From: Pseudomonas svalbardensis
GTDB lineage: Bacteria > Pseudomonadota > Gammaproteobacteria > Pseudomonadales > Pseudomonadaceae
Length of the DNA: 64,000 nt
Assembly (NCBI RefSeq): GCF_030053115.1
Contig: NZ_CP125619.1
Coordinates: forward strand, 4,909,501-4,973,500
Reading direction: 5' to 3'
The notes beneath the pieces are model-generated. The model searched no databases. It was given only the letters and a program-made list of their open reading frames with translations, and was not told where the DNA came from. Positions 1 to 8,470 of the stretch are shown one piece after another (the first letter of the stretch is position 1; each line of letters starts with the position of its first letter). The position numbers were made by a program, and so were the translations under genes.

Positions 1-125
1 CAACCTGGGGACCGGCGCATCGACTTCATGTGCCACTGAAAATCACCGGAACTCCGATGCAGTGGGCACTTCCTGCCGGGGAATTGGGTTCCCATCGCGC
101 ACAGTGGTGGTGACTTTTCGGACGC

Positions 126-213
126 CTTCGCGGGCAAGCCCGCACAGGTTTAGCGTCGTGCTCATTACCGGCATCCGACACAAAAACTGTGGGAGCGGGC
201 TTGCCCGCGAAGA
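126..213. repeat. REP-type inverted repeat pair
   Basis: The left arm (about 126-148) reads CTTCGCGGGCAAGCCCGCAC and the right arm (about 187-213) is its complement around GTGGGAGCGGGCTTGCCCGC. This is a variant of the extragenic palindromic element found between many genes of fluorescent pseudomonads. It lies in non-coding DNA. Confidence 0.75.
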
Positions 214-246
214 GGCCCGAAAGTCAGCAAAAATATCGGATCAGCT

Positions 247-425
247 CAGTCTGGCCGACTCAACGAAGTCCACAGCAACTGCGCCGCATGCCCTCGACAA
301 GGCCGCCACGCCTCTGCCCGCGCCTCGGGGAACACATGAGTGGTGCCGAACACATCGAGCGCCAAAGGCTGCCCATAAAAGACGAACGCCAGGGTCAGCA
401 TGCCGACGACGGTGATCGCCCAACC
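247..425 (-). pseudogene. Decayed transporter fragment resembling ArcD
   Basis: The minus strand has an open frame of about 60 codons without a usable start; a stop lies just upstream, and the only internal ATG falls inside the conserved part. Its beginning reads [16 protein letters not shown], against [16 protein letters not shown] in the intact ArcD at 949-996. At DNA level 41 of 48 bases agree between 378-425 (complement) and 949-996. After that the frame diverges and ends at a stop. I read it as a relic of a related amino-acid transporter or a partial inverted copy of arcD. Convergence is possible because the match is short. Confidence 0.45.
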
Positions 426-741
426 CTTTAACTAAATAGTCAAACGGTAATAATGTTTATTGATTAATGGGCCATTAACGTAATTTTATTTATAGCCCGT
501 GCTTCTATCACACGCGTTCTCAATAGCAGTTTTGTGTGTCTAACTTAATAATTCAATTCTCAACTACACGCAAACAAGAAAATTTGCGAAAACTCAAAAA
601 CAAACTAGCTTCAAAACTCCATGCGATAGGCATTATTTCTGTTTGATCTGGCCGAGGCCTTTGGATAGGGCTTTCGAGCAGTACCGTTATGTCCGGTAAA
701 AGTTCATAAGTCTTTCATTAACAATGGAATGTGCCTATGCA

Positions 742-785
742 TTGATCCATGTCAGATGAGTGAATAACTAACAGAATTATTCTGT
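742..785 (+). promoter_or_regulatory. Anr/FNR-type promoter of arcDABC
   Basis: TTGAT-CCAT-GTCAG at 742-755 fits the Anr/FNR box (TTGAY-N4-RTCAR). Its centre lies 41.5 bp upstream of about position 790. With that start site the -10 hexamer would fall at 778-783, where TATTCT is found, so the geometry is that of a class II FNR-type promoter. The arc operon is known to be induced by Anr under oxygen limitation in Pseudomonas. A perfect inverted repeat ACAGAAT-T-ATTCTGT (771-785) covers the -10 element. The start site is inferred. Confidence 0.75.
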
Positions 786-816
786 TGTCTCTCTTCTCCT
801 GCATTGGAGTCATGCA

Positions 817-2244
817 ATGTCTGAATCCCCCGGAAAACTGAAACTCGGTGCACTTGTTGCGCTGGTGGTCGGTTCAATGATTGGTGGCGGGATCTTCTCT
901 TTGCCGCAGAACATGGCCGCCAGTGCCGACGTCGGCGCGGTGTTGATCGGTTGGGCGATCACCGCCATAGGCATGCTGACGCTGGCCTTCGTGTTCCAAA
1001 CCCTGGCCAATCGCAAGCCTGATCTGGACGGCGGGGTCTACGCCTACGCCAAAGCCGGTTTCGGCGACTACATGGGTTTCTCGTCCGCCTGGGGTTACTG
1101 GATCAGTGCCTGGCTGGGCAACGTCGGTTACTTCGTTTTGCTCTTCAGCACCCTCGGTTACTTTTTCCCTATTTTTGGCGAGGGCAATACTGTCGCCGCC
1201 GTTATTGGCGCTTCGGTGCTGCTCTGGGCCGTGCATTTCCTGGTGCTGCGCGGGATCAAGGAAGCGGCGTTCATCAACCTGGTGACCACCGTCGCCAAGA
1301 TCGTGCCGCTGGTCCTGTTTGTGCTGATCGCGATTTTCGCCTTCAAGCTGGACATCTTCACCGCTGACATCTGGGGCGTGAAAAACCCGGACCTGGGTAG
1401 CGTGATGAACCAGGTGCGCAACATGATGCTGGTCACCGTCTGGGTGTTCATCGGCATCGAAGGCGCGAGCATTTTCTCGGCCCGTGCGGAAAAACGCAGC
1501 GACGTCGGTAAAGCCACGGTGATCGGCTTCATCACCGTGCTGCTGTTTCTGGTGCTGGTGAATGTGCTGTCGCTGGGCATCATGACTCAACCGGAACTGG
1601 CCAAACTGCAAAACCCTTCGATGGCCGCGGTGCTGGAGCACGTGGTCGGTCATTGGGGCGCGGTGCTGATCAGCGTTGGCCTGATCATCTCGCTGCTCGG
1701 CGCGTTGCTGTCGTGGGTGTTGCTGTGCGCAGAGATCATGTTCGCCGCCGCCAAGGACCACACCATGCCGGCCTTCCTGCGCAAAGAAAACGCCAACCAT
1801 GTGCCGGTCAATGCGCTGTGGCTGACCAACGCAATGGTCCAGCTGTTCCTCATCATCACACTGTTTTCCGCCAGCACTTACCTGTCGCTGATCTACCTCG
1901 CCACCTCGATGATTCTGGTGCCATATCTGTGGTCGGCGGCCTACGCGCTGCTGCTGGCGGTGCGCGGAGAGAGCTATGAAAACGCTGCCGCCGAACGCAG
2001 CAAGGACCTGTTCATCGGCGCCGTTGCCTTGATTTACGCGGTCTGGCTGATCTATGCCGGTGGCGTCAAATACCTGCTGCTCTCCGCCCTGCTCTATGCC
2101 CCCGGCGCGATCTTGTTCGCCAAGGCCAAGCTTGAAGTCAACAAACCGGTTTTCACCAACGTCGAGAAGCTGATTTTCGCCGCAGTCGTCGCAGGCGCCC
2201 TGGTGGCGGCCTACGGGCTGTATGACGGCTTTCTGACCCTGTAA
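817..2244 (+). CDS. arcD: Arginine/ornithine antiporter ArcD
   Basis: This inner-membrane APC-superfamily exchanger imports arginine and exports ornithine, feeding the arginine deiminase pathway without spending proton motive force. The 475-residue product has about 12-13 hydrophobic segments and the N-terminal glycine-rich helix ([14 protein letters not shown], near residue 20) typical of APC carriers. The length fits Pseudomonas ArcD. The start at 817 has a TTGGAG ribosome site 6 bases upstream. It is the first gene of arcDABC and follows the Anr-type promoter. The long reverse-strand frame inside it is a GC-rich shadow. Confidence 0.95.
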   Translation: MSESPGKLKLGALVALVVGSMIGGGIFSLPQNMAASADVGAVLIGWAITAIGMLTLAFVFQTLANRKPDLDGGVYAYAKAGFGDYMGFSSAWGYWISAWLGNVGYFVLLFSTLGYFFPIFGEGNTVAAVIGASVLLWAVHFLVLRGIKEAAFINLVTTVAKIVPLVLFVLIAIFAFKLDIFTADIWGVKNPDLGSVMNQVRNMMLVTVWVFIGIEGASIFSARAEKRSDVGKATVIGFITVLLFLVLVNVLSLGIMTQPELAKLQNPSMAAVLEHVVGHWGAVLISVGLIISLLGALLSWVLLCAEIMFAAAKDHTMPAFLRKENANHVPVNALWLTNAMVQLFLIITLFSASTYLSLIYLATSMILVPYLWSAAYALLLAVRGESYENAAAERSKDLFIGAVALIYAVWLIYAGGVKYLLLSALLYAPGAILFAKAKLEVNKPVFTNVEKLIFAAVVAGALVAAYGLYDGFLTL

Positions 2245-2279
2245 CACCTGATTGTTTTGTCATCTGGAGGATCACTGTA

Positions 2280-3536
2280 ATGACCACGGAAAAAGTTAAG
2301 TACGGCGTACATTCCGAAGCCGGCAAACTGCGCAAAGTCATGGTTTGCTCCCCCGGTCTGGCCCACCAGCGGCTGACCCCGAACAACTGCGATGAACTGC
2401 TTTTCGATGATGTGCTGTGGGTTGCCCAGGCCAAGCGTGACCATTTCGACTTCGTCAACAAAATGCGTGAACGCAACATCGACGTGCTGGAAATGCACAA
2501 CCTGCTGACCGACATCGTCGCGATCCCCGAAGCGCTGGACTGGATTCTGGAACGCAAGGTCACCGCCAATTCGGTCGGCCTCGGCCTGATCAATGAAGTC
2601 GGTTCGTGGCTGCGCAGCCTAGAGCCGCGCAAGATTGCCGAGTTCCTGATTGGCGGTGTCTCTGCCGATGACCTGCCGGACAGCTTCGGTGGCAAGACCA
2701 TCCAGATGTTCCGCGACTTCCTCGGCCACTCCAGCTTCATTCTGCCGCCGCTGCCCAACACCCAGTTCACCCGCGACACCACCTCTTGGATCTACGGTGG
2801 CGTGACGCTGAACCCGATGTACTGGCCGGCGCGCCGCCAGGAAACCTTGCTGGCCAGCGCCATTTACAAATTCCATCCGCAGTTCACCAACGCCGACTTT
2901 GAAATCTGGTACGGCGACCCGGATCAGGAACACGGCAGCGCCACCCTCGAAGGCGGCGACGTGATGCCAATCGGTAATGGCGTGGTGTTGATCGGTATGG
3001 GCGAACGCTCGTCCCGTCAGGCCATCGGCCAACTGGCGCTGAACCTGTTCAAGAACAAAGCCGTGGAAAAAATTATCGTCGCAGGCCTGCCGAAGTCCCG
3101 CGCGGCGATGCACCTGGACACCGTGTTCAGCTTCTGCGACCGCGACCTGGTCACCATCTTCCCCGAAGTGGTGAACCAGATCGTCGCCTTCACCCTGCGC
3201 CCTGACGAAGGCAAACCGGGCGGCATCGACATCCGCCGCGAGGAAACCAACCTCCTCGACACCGTGGCCCAGGCACTCAACCTCAAAGCCTTGCGCGTGG
3301 TGGAAACCGGCGGCAACAGCTTCGCCGCCGAACGCGAGCAGTGGGACGACGGCAACAACGTGGTCGCCGTGGAGCCCGGCGTGGTGATCGGTTATGACCG
3401 CAACACCTACACCAACACCCTGCTGCGCAAGGCCGGCGTGGAAGTCATCACCATCAGCGCCGGTGAACTGGGACGCGGGCGTGGCGGCGGCCACTGCATG
3501 ACCTGCCCGATCATTCGCGACCCTATCGACTATTAA
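2280..3536 (+). CDS. arcA: Arginine deiminase
   Basis: ArcA hydrolyses L-arginine to citrulline and ammonia in the cytoplasm, the first step of the arginine deiminase pathway. The 418-residue protein matches the family length. The nucleophile is Cys406 in the C-terminal GGGHCMTCP motif, preceded by His405; the central MHLDTVF holds the catalytic histidine-aspartate region. CTGGAGG precedes the start by 8 bases. It lies 35 bp after arcD and 71 bp before arcB, and that second gap contains a stable hairpin. The context fixes the catabolic role. Confidence 0.97.
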   Translation: MTTEKVKYGVHSEAGKLRKVMVCSPGLAHQRLTPNNCDELLFDDVLWVAQAKRDHFDFVNKMRERNIDVLEMHNLLTDIVAIPEALDWILERKVTANSVGLGLINEVGSWLRSLEPRKIAEFLIGGVSADDLPDSFGGKTIQMFRDFLGHSSFILPPLPNTQFTRDTTSWIYGGVTLNPMYWPARRQETLLASAIYKFHPQFTNADFEIWYGDPDQEHGSATLEGGDVMPIGNGVVLIGMGERSSRQAIGQLALNLFKNKAVEKIIVAGLPKSRAAMHLDTVFSFCDRDLVTIFPEVVNQIVAFTLRPDEGKPGGIDIRREETNLLDTVAQALNLKALRVVETGGNSFAAEREQWDDGNNVVAVEPGVVIGYDRNTYTNTLLRKAGVEVITISAGELGRGRGGGHCMTCPIIRDPIDY

Positions 3537-3548
3537 TTCTGGTGCCCG

Positions 3549-3573
3549 GCTTCACGCTTACAACGCGTGAAGC
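3549..3573 (+). other. Intergenic hairpin between arcA and arcB
   Basis: A perfect 9-bp stem with a 7-base loop, GCTTCACGC-N7-GCGTGAAGC, lies 12 bp after the arcA stop. No T-run follows, so it is unlikely to be a full terminator. It is more likely to set transcript stability or processing between arcA and arcB. Confidence 0.6.
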
Positions 3574-3607
3574 AGGCGGATAACCGAAACTTAAGGAGAT
3601 CCACATC

Positions 3608-4618
3608 ATGGCTTTCAACATGCGTAACCGCAGCCTGCTCTCGCTGATGCACCACACCACTCGCGAGCTGAATTACCTGCTGGACCTGTCCCGCGACCTC
3701 AAGCGCGCCAAATACACCGGCACCGAGCGTGCGCACCTGCAAGGCAAAAATATCGCGCTGATTTTCGAAAAGACCTCGACCCGCACCCGTTGCGCGTTCG
3801 AAGTGGCGGCTCATGACCAGGGCGCCCATGTCACCTATATCGACCCGGTGTCGTCGCAGATCGGCCACAAGGAAAGCATGAAAGACACCGCACGCGTGCT
3901 CGGGCGGATGTTCGACGCTATCGAGTACCGTGGCTTCGAACAGGAGATCGTCGAAGAGCTGGCCAAGTTCGCCGGCGTGCCGGTGTTCAACGGCCTGACC
4001 GCTGAATTCCACCCTACGCAAATGATCGCCGATGTGCTGACCATGCGCGAACACAGCGACAAACCGCTGCATGACATCAGCTACGCCTACCTCGGCGACG
4101 CCCGCTACAACATGGGCAACTCGCTGCTGATGATTGGCGCCAAACTGGGCATGGACGTGCGCATCGCCGCACCGAAAGCGTTGTGGCCGCATCAGGATTT
4201 CATTGATCAGTGCAAGGGCTTCGCCGAAGAAAGCGGCGCACGTATCACCATCACTGAAGACCCGAAAGAAGCGGTCAAGGGCGTGGACTTCATCCACACC
4301 GATATCTGGGTGTCGATGGGTGAACCGGTGGAAGCGTGGGACGAGCGCATCGAGCAACTGCTGCCGTACCAGGTCAACGCGAAAATGATGAAAGCCTCGG
4401 GCAACCCGCGGGTGAAGTTCATGCACTGCCTGCCGGCGTTCCACAACAGCGAAACCAAGGTCGGCAAGGACATCGCCGCGCGGTATCCGCACCTGGCCAA
4501 TGGCGTCGAAGTGACTGAAGAAGTCTTCGAATCACCGGCCAACATCGCCTTCGAGCAAGCGGAAAACCGCATGCACACCATCAAGGCGATCCTGGTTTCG
4601 GCGTTGGCGGATATCTAA
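3608..4618 (+). CDS. arcB: Catabolic ornithine carbamoyltransferase
   Basis: ArcB phosphorolyses citrulline to ornithine and carbamoyl phosphate. The 336-residue protein carries the carbamoyl-phosphate loop STRTR (57-61) and the ornithine-side HCLP motif (273-276). Both are diagnostic of transcarbamoylases. Its place between arcA and arcC, rather than with arg biosynthetic genes, marks it as the catabolic isozyme, which in P. aeruginosa is a cooperative dodecamer. AAGGAG lies 9 bases before the ATG. The following gap has a GC-rich imperfect hairpin near 4626-4656. Confidence 0.96.
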   Translation: MAFNMRNRSLLSLMHHTTRELNYLLDLSRDLKRAKYTGTERAHLQGKNIALIFEKTSTRTRCAFEVAAHDQGAHVTYIDPVSSQIGHKESMKDTARVLGRMFDAIEYRGFEQEIVEELAKFAGVPVFNGLTAEFHPTQMIADVLTMREHSDKPLHDISYAYLGDARYNMGNSLLMIGAKLGMDVRIAAPKALWPHQDFIDQCKGFAEESGARITITEDPKEAVKGVDFIHTDIWVSMGEPVEAWDERIEQLLPYQVNAKMMKASGNPRVKFMHCLPAFHNSETKVGKDIAARYPHLANGVEVTEEVFESPANIAFEQAENRMHTIKAILVSALADI

Positions 4619-4691
4619 AGGCTCACCCGGCGGCCCCCTGTAGGTGCCGCCCCGGGCCATCCGTAATTTCTCTGCTTAGAAGGACTGCATT

Positions 4692-5621
4692 ATGCGTATC
4701 GTCGTTGCTCTGGGCGGTAACGCCCTGCTCCGCCGTGGTGAACCGATGACCGCGGACAACCAGCGGGCCAACATCCGGATCGCCACCGAACAAATCGCCA
4801 AAATTTATGCCGGCAATGAACTGGTGATCGCCCACGGTAATGGCCCCCAGGTTGGCCTGCTGTCACTGCAAGCGGCGGCCTACACTTCGGTTTCGCCTTA
4901 CCCGCTGGACGTGCTTGGTGCCGAAACTGAAGGCATGATCGGCTACATCATCGAACAGGAACTGGGCAATCTGCTGGACTTCGAGGTGCCCTTCGCCACA
5001 CTCCTGACCCAGGTCGAAGTCGACGCCAATGACCCGGCGTTCCAGAATCCGACCAAACCCATCGGCCCGGTCTACGCCAAGGCCGAAGCGGAAAAACTCG
5101 CCGCCGAAAAAGGCTGGGCGATTGCCCCGGACGGTGACAAATTCCGCCGCGTAGTGGCCAGCCCGAGACCGAAACGCATCTTCGAAATCCGCCCGATCAA
5201 GTGGCTGCTGGAAAAAGGCAGCATCGTGATTTGCGCCGGCGGTGGCGGCATCCCGACGGTGTATGGCGCCCACGGCAAGCTGCAAGGCGTGGAAGCGGTG
5301 ATCGACAAAGACCTGTGCTCAGCGCTGCTGGCCGAACAGCTCGAGAGCGATCTGCTGGTGATTGCCACCGACGTCAGCGCGGCCTTCATCGATTTCGGCA
5401 AACCGACCCAGAAAGCCATCGCCCAGGCTCACCCGGACGATATGGAAGAACTCGGCTTCGCCGCCGGCTCCATGGGGCCGAAGGTTCAAGCCGCCTGCGA
5501 GTTCGCGCGCCACACTGGAAAAGTCGCGGTGATCGGTTCACTCTCGGACATCGAAGCGATCATCCAGGGCAAGGCCGGCACGCGGATCAGCACGGCGACA
5601 CCTGGCATAACTTATTTATAA
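4692..5621 (+). CDS. arcC: Carbamate kinase
   Basis: ArcC transfers phosphate from carbamoyl phosphate to ADP, yielding ATP, CO2 and ammonia; this is the energy-yielding step of the pathway. The 309-residue amino-acid-kinase fold begins with [16 protein letters not shown] and contains the family segments [12 protein letters not shown] and [20 protein letters not shown] precedes the ATG. It ends 12 bp before the small gene that follows, so the two are very probably cotranscribed. Confidence 0.96.
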   Translation: MRIVVALGGNALLRRGEPMTADNQRANIRIATEQIAKIYAGNELVIAHGNGPQVGLLSLQAAAYTSVSPYPLDVLGAETEGMIGYIIEQELGNLLDFEVPFATLLTQVEVDANDPAFQNPTKPIGPVYAKAEAEKLAAEKGWAIAPDGDKFRRVVASPRPKRIFEIRPIKWLLEKGSIVICAGGGGIPTVYGAHGKLQGVEAVIDKDLCSALLAEQLESDLLVIATDVSAAFIDFGKPTQKAIAQAHPDDMEELGFAAGSMGPKVQAACEFARHTGKVAVIGSLSDIEAIIQGKAGTRISTATPGITYL

Positions 5622-5633
5622 GGAGAGAAGTCA

Positions 5634-5996
5634 ATGGCAACGTTCGAGCCCGGTCACTTGCACATCGAGCGCCACGCGCTGAACAAGGATGATGTCAGCT
5701 ACGACCTGCTTCTCGACTATGAAGTCGTCCAGGACCCCAAAGAGGGCAAAGGGATGCAGTTCATATTGCATGGTTCGATCGAGGGTAAAGACGTGAAGGA
5801 AACGTTCTTCCTCCCCAAGGACCAGGCCTACAACTTTGCTAGCAACATCACAAAAATTCTTGAAAAGAACGGCATTCCCAAAACGCACAGCAGCCTCGGT
5901 TCAAATCATAAATTCTACGACCTGATGTTTGAGGACGTACGGGTGCAACTGGACATGAAATCCGGCGATCCGGTCAAGCCCGAACACCTGGAATAA
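5634..5996 (+). CDS. DUF5064 family small protein
   Basis: This soluble 120-residue protein has no signal peptide or membrane segment. I recall this sequence type as DUF5064, found mainly in Pseudomonas; no biochemical function is known to me. It starts 12 bp after arcC with a strong AAGGAGAGA ribosome site, so it is probably the fifth gene of the arc operon and induced with it by Anr. It ends just before a REP-type hairpin. A role in arginine fermentation is suggested only by position. Confidence 0.8.
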   Translation: MATFEPGHLHIERHALNKDDVSYDLLLDYEVVQDPKEGKGMQFILHGSIEGKDVKETFFLPKDQAYNFASNITKILEKNGIPKTHSSLGSNHKFYDLMFEDVRVQLDMKSGDPVKPEHLE

Positions 5997-6007
5997 CTCA
6001 CTCACCT

Positions 6008-6037
6008 CTGTAGGAGCCGGCTTGCCGGCTCCTACAG
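6008..6037. repeat. REP-type hairpin after the arc operon
   Basis: A perfect 14-bp inverted repeat with a 2-base loop (CTGTAGGAGCCGGC and complement) lies 11 bp after the last arc-cluster gene. It probably acts as a 3' stabilising hairpin, and no T-run follows. Confidence 0.8.
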
Positions 6038-6123
6038 GTGGCGCTTCCATCACTGGATTTCACCAACCACCCTGCTCCAAGGCATACTTGCCACCCTCCG
6101 CACGTCAGATTGAAAACCGCCCC

Positions 6124-7632
6124 ATGCGTATCCACGTCAGCTTCATCGACCGCGTCGGCATTACCCAGGAAGTCCTGGCCTTGCTCGGTGGGCGCAATCT
6201 CAATCTGGATGCGGTGGAAATGGTCCCGCCCAACGTCTATATCGATGCCCCTACGCTGAGCCCGGAAGTCCTCGAAGAGCTGCGCGATGCGCTGTTCAGT
6301 GTGCGCGGCGTGCAAGCGGTGACGGTGGTCGACATTCTTCCTGGTCAGCGTCGGCATCTGCAGCTTGATGCGTTGCTCGCGGCCATGACCGATCCGGTCC
6401 TGGCGCTGGACAGTGCCGGCAAGGTGCTGCTGGCCAACCCGGCATTGATTGCGTTGTACGGTCGCGAGCCTGACGGCGAAAGCATCGCCGACCTGTTCGC
6501 CGACCCGGCACTGCTCGAAGCCCTGCTGGAAAACGGCTTCCGCCTGCCGTTGCGGGAAGTCACCGTCAACGGCCAGACGTTGCTGCTGGACGCCACACCG
6601 ATTACCGACGCCGGCGCCCTGCTGACCCTGTATCAACCGAACCGCATCGGCGAACGCCTCTCGGCGCTGCACCACGACCATGCCGAAGGTTTCGATGCGC
6701 TGCTCGGTGAGTCCCCGGCGATTCGGACCCTCAAGGCCCGCGCCCAGCGCGTTGCGGCCCTCGATGCGCCCTTGCTGATCCAGGGCGAAACCGGCACCGG
6801 CAAAGAACTGGTGGCGCGTGCCTGCCACGCCATCAGCGCTCGGCACAGTTCGCCATTTTTGGCGCTGAACTGCGCGGCATTGCCGGAGAACCTCGCCGAA
6901 AGCGAACTGTTCGGCTACGCCCCCGGCGCCTTCACCGGCGCCCAGCGTGGTGGCAAACCCGGGCTGATGGAACTGGCCAACCAGGGCACGGTGTTTCTCG
7001 ATGAGATCGGCGAGATGTCGCCGTATTTGCAGGCGAAATTGCTGCGCTTCTTGAACGATGGCAGCTTCCGCCGGGTGGGTGGGGATCGTGAGGTGAAGGT
7101 CAACGTGCGGATCCTGAGCGCCACGCACCGCGACCTGGAAAAAATGGTCAGCGAGGGTTCGTTCCGCGAAGACCTCTTCTATCGCCTCAACGTCCTCAAC
7201 GTGGAAGTCCCGCCGCTGCGCGAACGCGGCCAGGACATCCTGCTGCTGGCCCGCTACTTCATGCAGCAGGCTTGCGCGCAGATCCAGCGCCCGGTCTGTC
7301 GCCTGGCGCCCGGCACCTATCCGGCCCTGCTGGGCAATCGCTGGCCGGGCAACGTGCGGCAATTGCAGAACGTGATCTTCCGCGCCGCCGCCATTTGCGA
7401 AAGCAGCCTGGTCGACATTGGCGACCTCGATATCGCCGGCACCTCCGTGGCGCGTCAGAGCGACAGCGACGTCGACAGCCTCGAACAGGCGATGGAAGAG
7501 TTCGAAAAAACCCTGCTGGAAAAGCTCTACGTCAGCTACCCCTCGACCCGCCAACTGGCCAGCCGCCTGCAAACCTCTCACACGGCGATTGCCCATCGAT
7601 TGCGCAAGTACGGTATTCCCGGCAAGCCGTAA
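6124..7632 (+). CDS. gcsR: GcsR, TyrR-like sigma-54 activator of glycine cleavage
   Basis: This 502-residue enhancer-binding protein switches on the adjacent glycine cleavage operon when glycine is present. Domains in order are an N-terminal ACT-like domain (1-70), a PAS-like region (about 80-180), an AAA+ domain (about 205-430) with Walker A GETGTGKE near 221 and the sigma-54 contact loop GAFTGA near 268, and a C-terminal TyrR-type helix-turn-helix ending KYGIPGKP. GAFTGA is present, unlike in enteric TyrR, so sigma-54 dependence is expected. I chose the ATG at 6124, which begins with the conserved MRIHVSFIDRVG; an in-frame start at 6022 lies beside the REP hairpin. The name rests on synteny with P. 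aeruginosa gcsR; the paralogue PhhR is the alternative. Confidence 0.88.
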   Translation: MRIHVSFIDRVGITQEVLALLGGRNLNLDAVEMVPPNVYIDAPTLSPEVLEELRDALFSVRGVQAVTVVDILPGQRRHLQLDALLAAMTDPVLALDSAGKVLLANPALIALYGREPDGESIADLFADPALLEALLENGFRLPLREVTVNGQTLLLDATPITDAGALLTLYQPNRIGERLSALHHDHAEGFDALLGESPAIRTLKARAQRVAALDAPLLIQGETGTGKELVARACHAISARHSSPFLALNCAALPENLAESELFGYAPGAFTGAQRGGKPGLMELANQGTVFLDEIGEMSPYLQAKLLRFLNDGSFRRVGGDREVKVNVRILSATHRDLEKMVSEGSFREDLFYRLNVLNVEVPPLRERGQDILLLARYFMQQACAQIQRPVCRLAPGTYPALLGNRWPGNVRQLQNVIFRAAAICESSLVDIGDLDIAGTSVARQSDSDVDSLEQAMEEFEKTLLEKLYVSYPSTRQLASRLQTSHTAIAHRLRKYGIPGKP

Positions 7633-7662
7633 CGCGCCGATTTCATCAACACCACAAATCCC

Positions 7663-7754
7663 CTGTGGGAGCGAGCTTGCTCGCGATAGCGGTGGTTCAG
7701 CCACTATCAATGTTGCCTGTGCTGACGCCATCGCGAGCAAGCTCGCTCCCACAG
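7663..7754. repeat. REP pair
   Basis: The arms CTGTGGGAGCGAGCTTGCTC (from 7663) and its complement (ending 7754) enclose about 35 bp. This is the canonical REP doublet of the window. It lies between gcsR and the GcsR-like operators. Confidence 0.85.
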
Positions 7755-7798
7755 GTTTTGTGCCCAGCCTGAAAATCTGCTTAAAAACGACCTCCATC

Positions 7799-7835
7799 TG
7801 TACTGAAAGCGCTACAGCGGAACGATATCGATACA
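7799..7835 (+). promoter_or_regulatory. Two tandem GcsR-like operators
   Basis: Site 1 (7799-7816) reads TGTACTG-AAAG-CGCTACA. Site 2 (7818-7835) reads CGGAACG-ATAT-CGATACA. Both are 7-4-7 dyads whose centres are 19 bp apart. They resemble the GcsR consensus I recall from P. aeruginosa, TGTAACG-N4-CGTTCCG; site 2 matches its reverse complement closely. They lie about 160-180 bp upstream of the sigma-54 promoter, an enhancer-like distance. Binding is inferred. Confidence 0.6.
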
Positions 7836-7897
7836 CCCTCATTCGATCACCGCTGTGCAAGGCTTTGATCCCACTACGCTTTTTTCTTTGCTTCCGG

Positions 7898-7917
7898 CTG
7901 TAGCGATTTCGCTACAG
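7898..7917 (+). promoter_or_regulatory. Perfect palindromic GcsR-like operator
   Basis: CTGTAGCG-ATTT-CGCTACAG is a perfect 8-4-8 palindrome with the same half-site (TGTAGCG) as the two operators upstream. It lies about 65 bp before the -24 element. It is the best dyad in the gcsR-gcvH interval and a likely high-affinity site. Confidence 0.6.
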
Positions 7918-7980
7918 GCATTCAATTCGCTCGCGCCTCAAAAACTCACAACATACTGATTTATAAGAACTTATTAACAT

Positions 7981-7996
7981 TGGCCGCGATTTTGCT
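7981..7996 (+). promoter_or_regulatory. Sigma-54 promoter of gcvH-gcvP-sdaA-gcvT
   Basis: TGGCCG-N5-TTGCT places GG (7982-7983) and GC (7994-7995) exactly 10 bp apart, as required for RpoN -24/-12 elements. Transcription would start near 8007, leaving a leader of about 70 bases before gcvH. A GAFTGA-bearing activator encoded just upstream supports the call. Confidence 0.75.
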
Positions 7997-8075
7997 TAGT
8001 AACCACGCATAAAGCAGGGCTTTGCCCAGCATTCAATCGCGTCCACCAGACGAGTCTGGCCCCTTAGGAGTTTCC

Positions 8076-8459
8076 ATGAGCGAGTTGCGTTTTACTGAAG
8101 ATCACGAATGGCTGCGCACCGAAGCTGACGGCACTGTCACAGTCGGCATCACCGCTTTCGCACAGAACGCCCTGGGCGACGTGGTTTTCGTACAACTGCC
8201 TGAGCTGCAGTCCTACGACAAAGGCGCTGAAGCCGCCACCGTGGAATCGGTAAAAGCCGCCAGCGGCGTGTACATGCCGCTGGACGGTGAAGTGCTGGAA
8301 GTGAACCCGGCGCTGGACAGCAGCCCTGAACTGGTCAACGAAGATCCGCTGGGCGAAGGCTGGTTCTTCCGCTTCCAGCCAACCGATGCATCGGCTGTCG
8401 CCAAACTGCTGGATCAAGACGCTTACGACCGTCTGATCAAAGCCAACGCCGAAGCCTGA
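8076..8459 (+). CDS. gcvH: Glycine cleavage system H protein
   Basis: GcvH is the lipoyl shuttle of the glycine cleavage complex, carrying the aminomethyl group from GcvP to GcvT. The 127-residue protein has the lipoylation motif [10 protein letters not shown] with Lys60 as the attachment site. The start at 8076 follows TTAGGAG by 5 bases; an in-frame start at 8022 lacks such a site and would give an atypical N-terminal extension. It leads the operon downstream of the sigma-54 promoter and lies 11 bp before gcvP. Confidence 0.95.
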   Translation: MSELRFTEDHEWLRTEADGTVTVGITAFAQNALGDVVFVQLPELQSYDKGAEAATVESVKAASGVYMPLDGEVLEVNPALDSSPELVNEDPLGEGWFFRFQPTDASAVAKLLDQDAYDRLIKANAEA

Positions 8460-8470
8460 GGAGCGCTGAC

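Larger units (their letters stand above)
1..741. other. Non-coding region upstream of arcD
   Basis: I see no convincing gene here. Short open frames exist but lack ribosome sites and coding character. The stretch holds a REP pair (126-213), an arcD-like fragment on the minus strand (247-425), and then an AT-rich tract from about 430 that leads into the arc promoter. The first 60 bases contain the string GAAAATCACCGGAAC, which could be the edge of a lost mobile element, but I cannot confirm that. Confidence 0.6.

Noticed and set aside
62..431. Plus-strand frames at the left end (117 and 80 codons)
   Set aside because: They run through a REP pair and the arcD-like relic and show no coding character.
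874..2247. 457-codon minus-strand frame opposite arcD
   Set aside because: Its composition (runs of His, Gln and Arg) is typical of an antisense shadow; arcD is certain in this interval.
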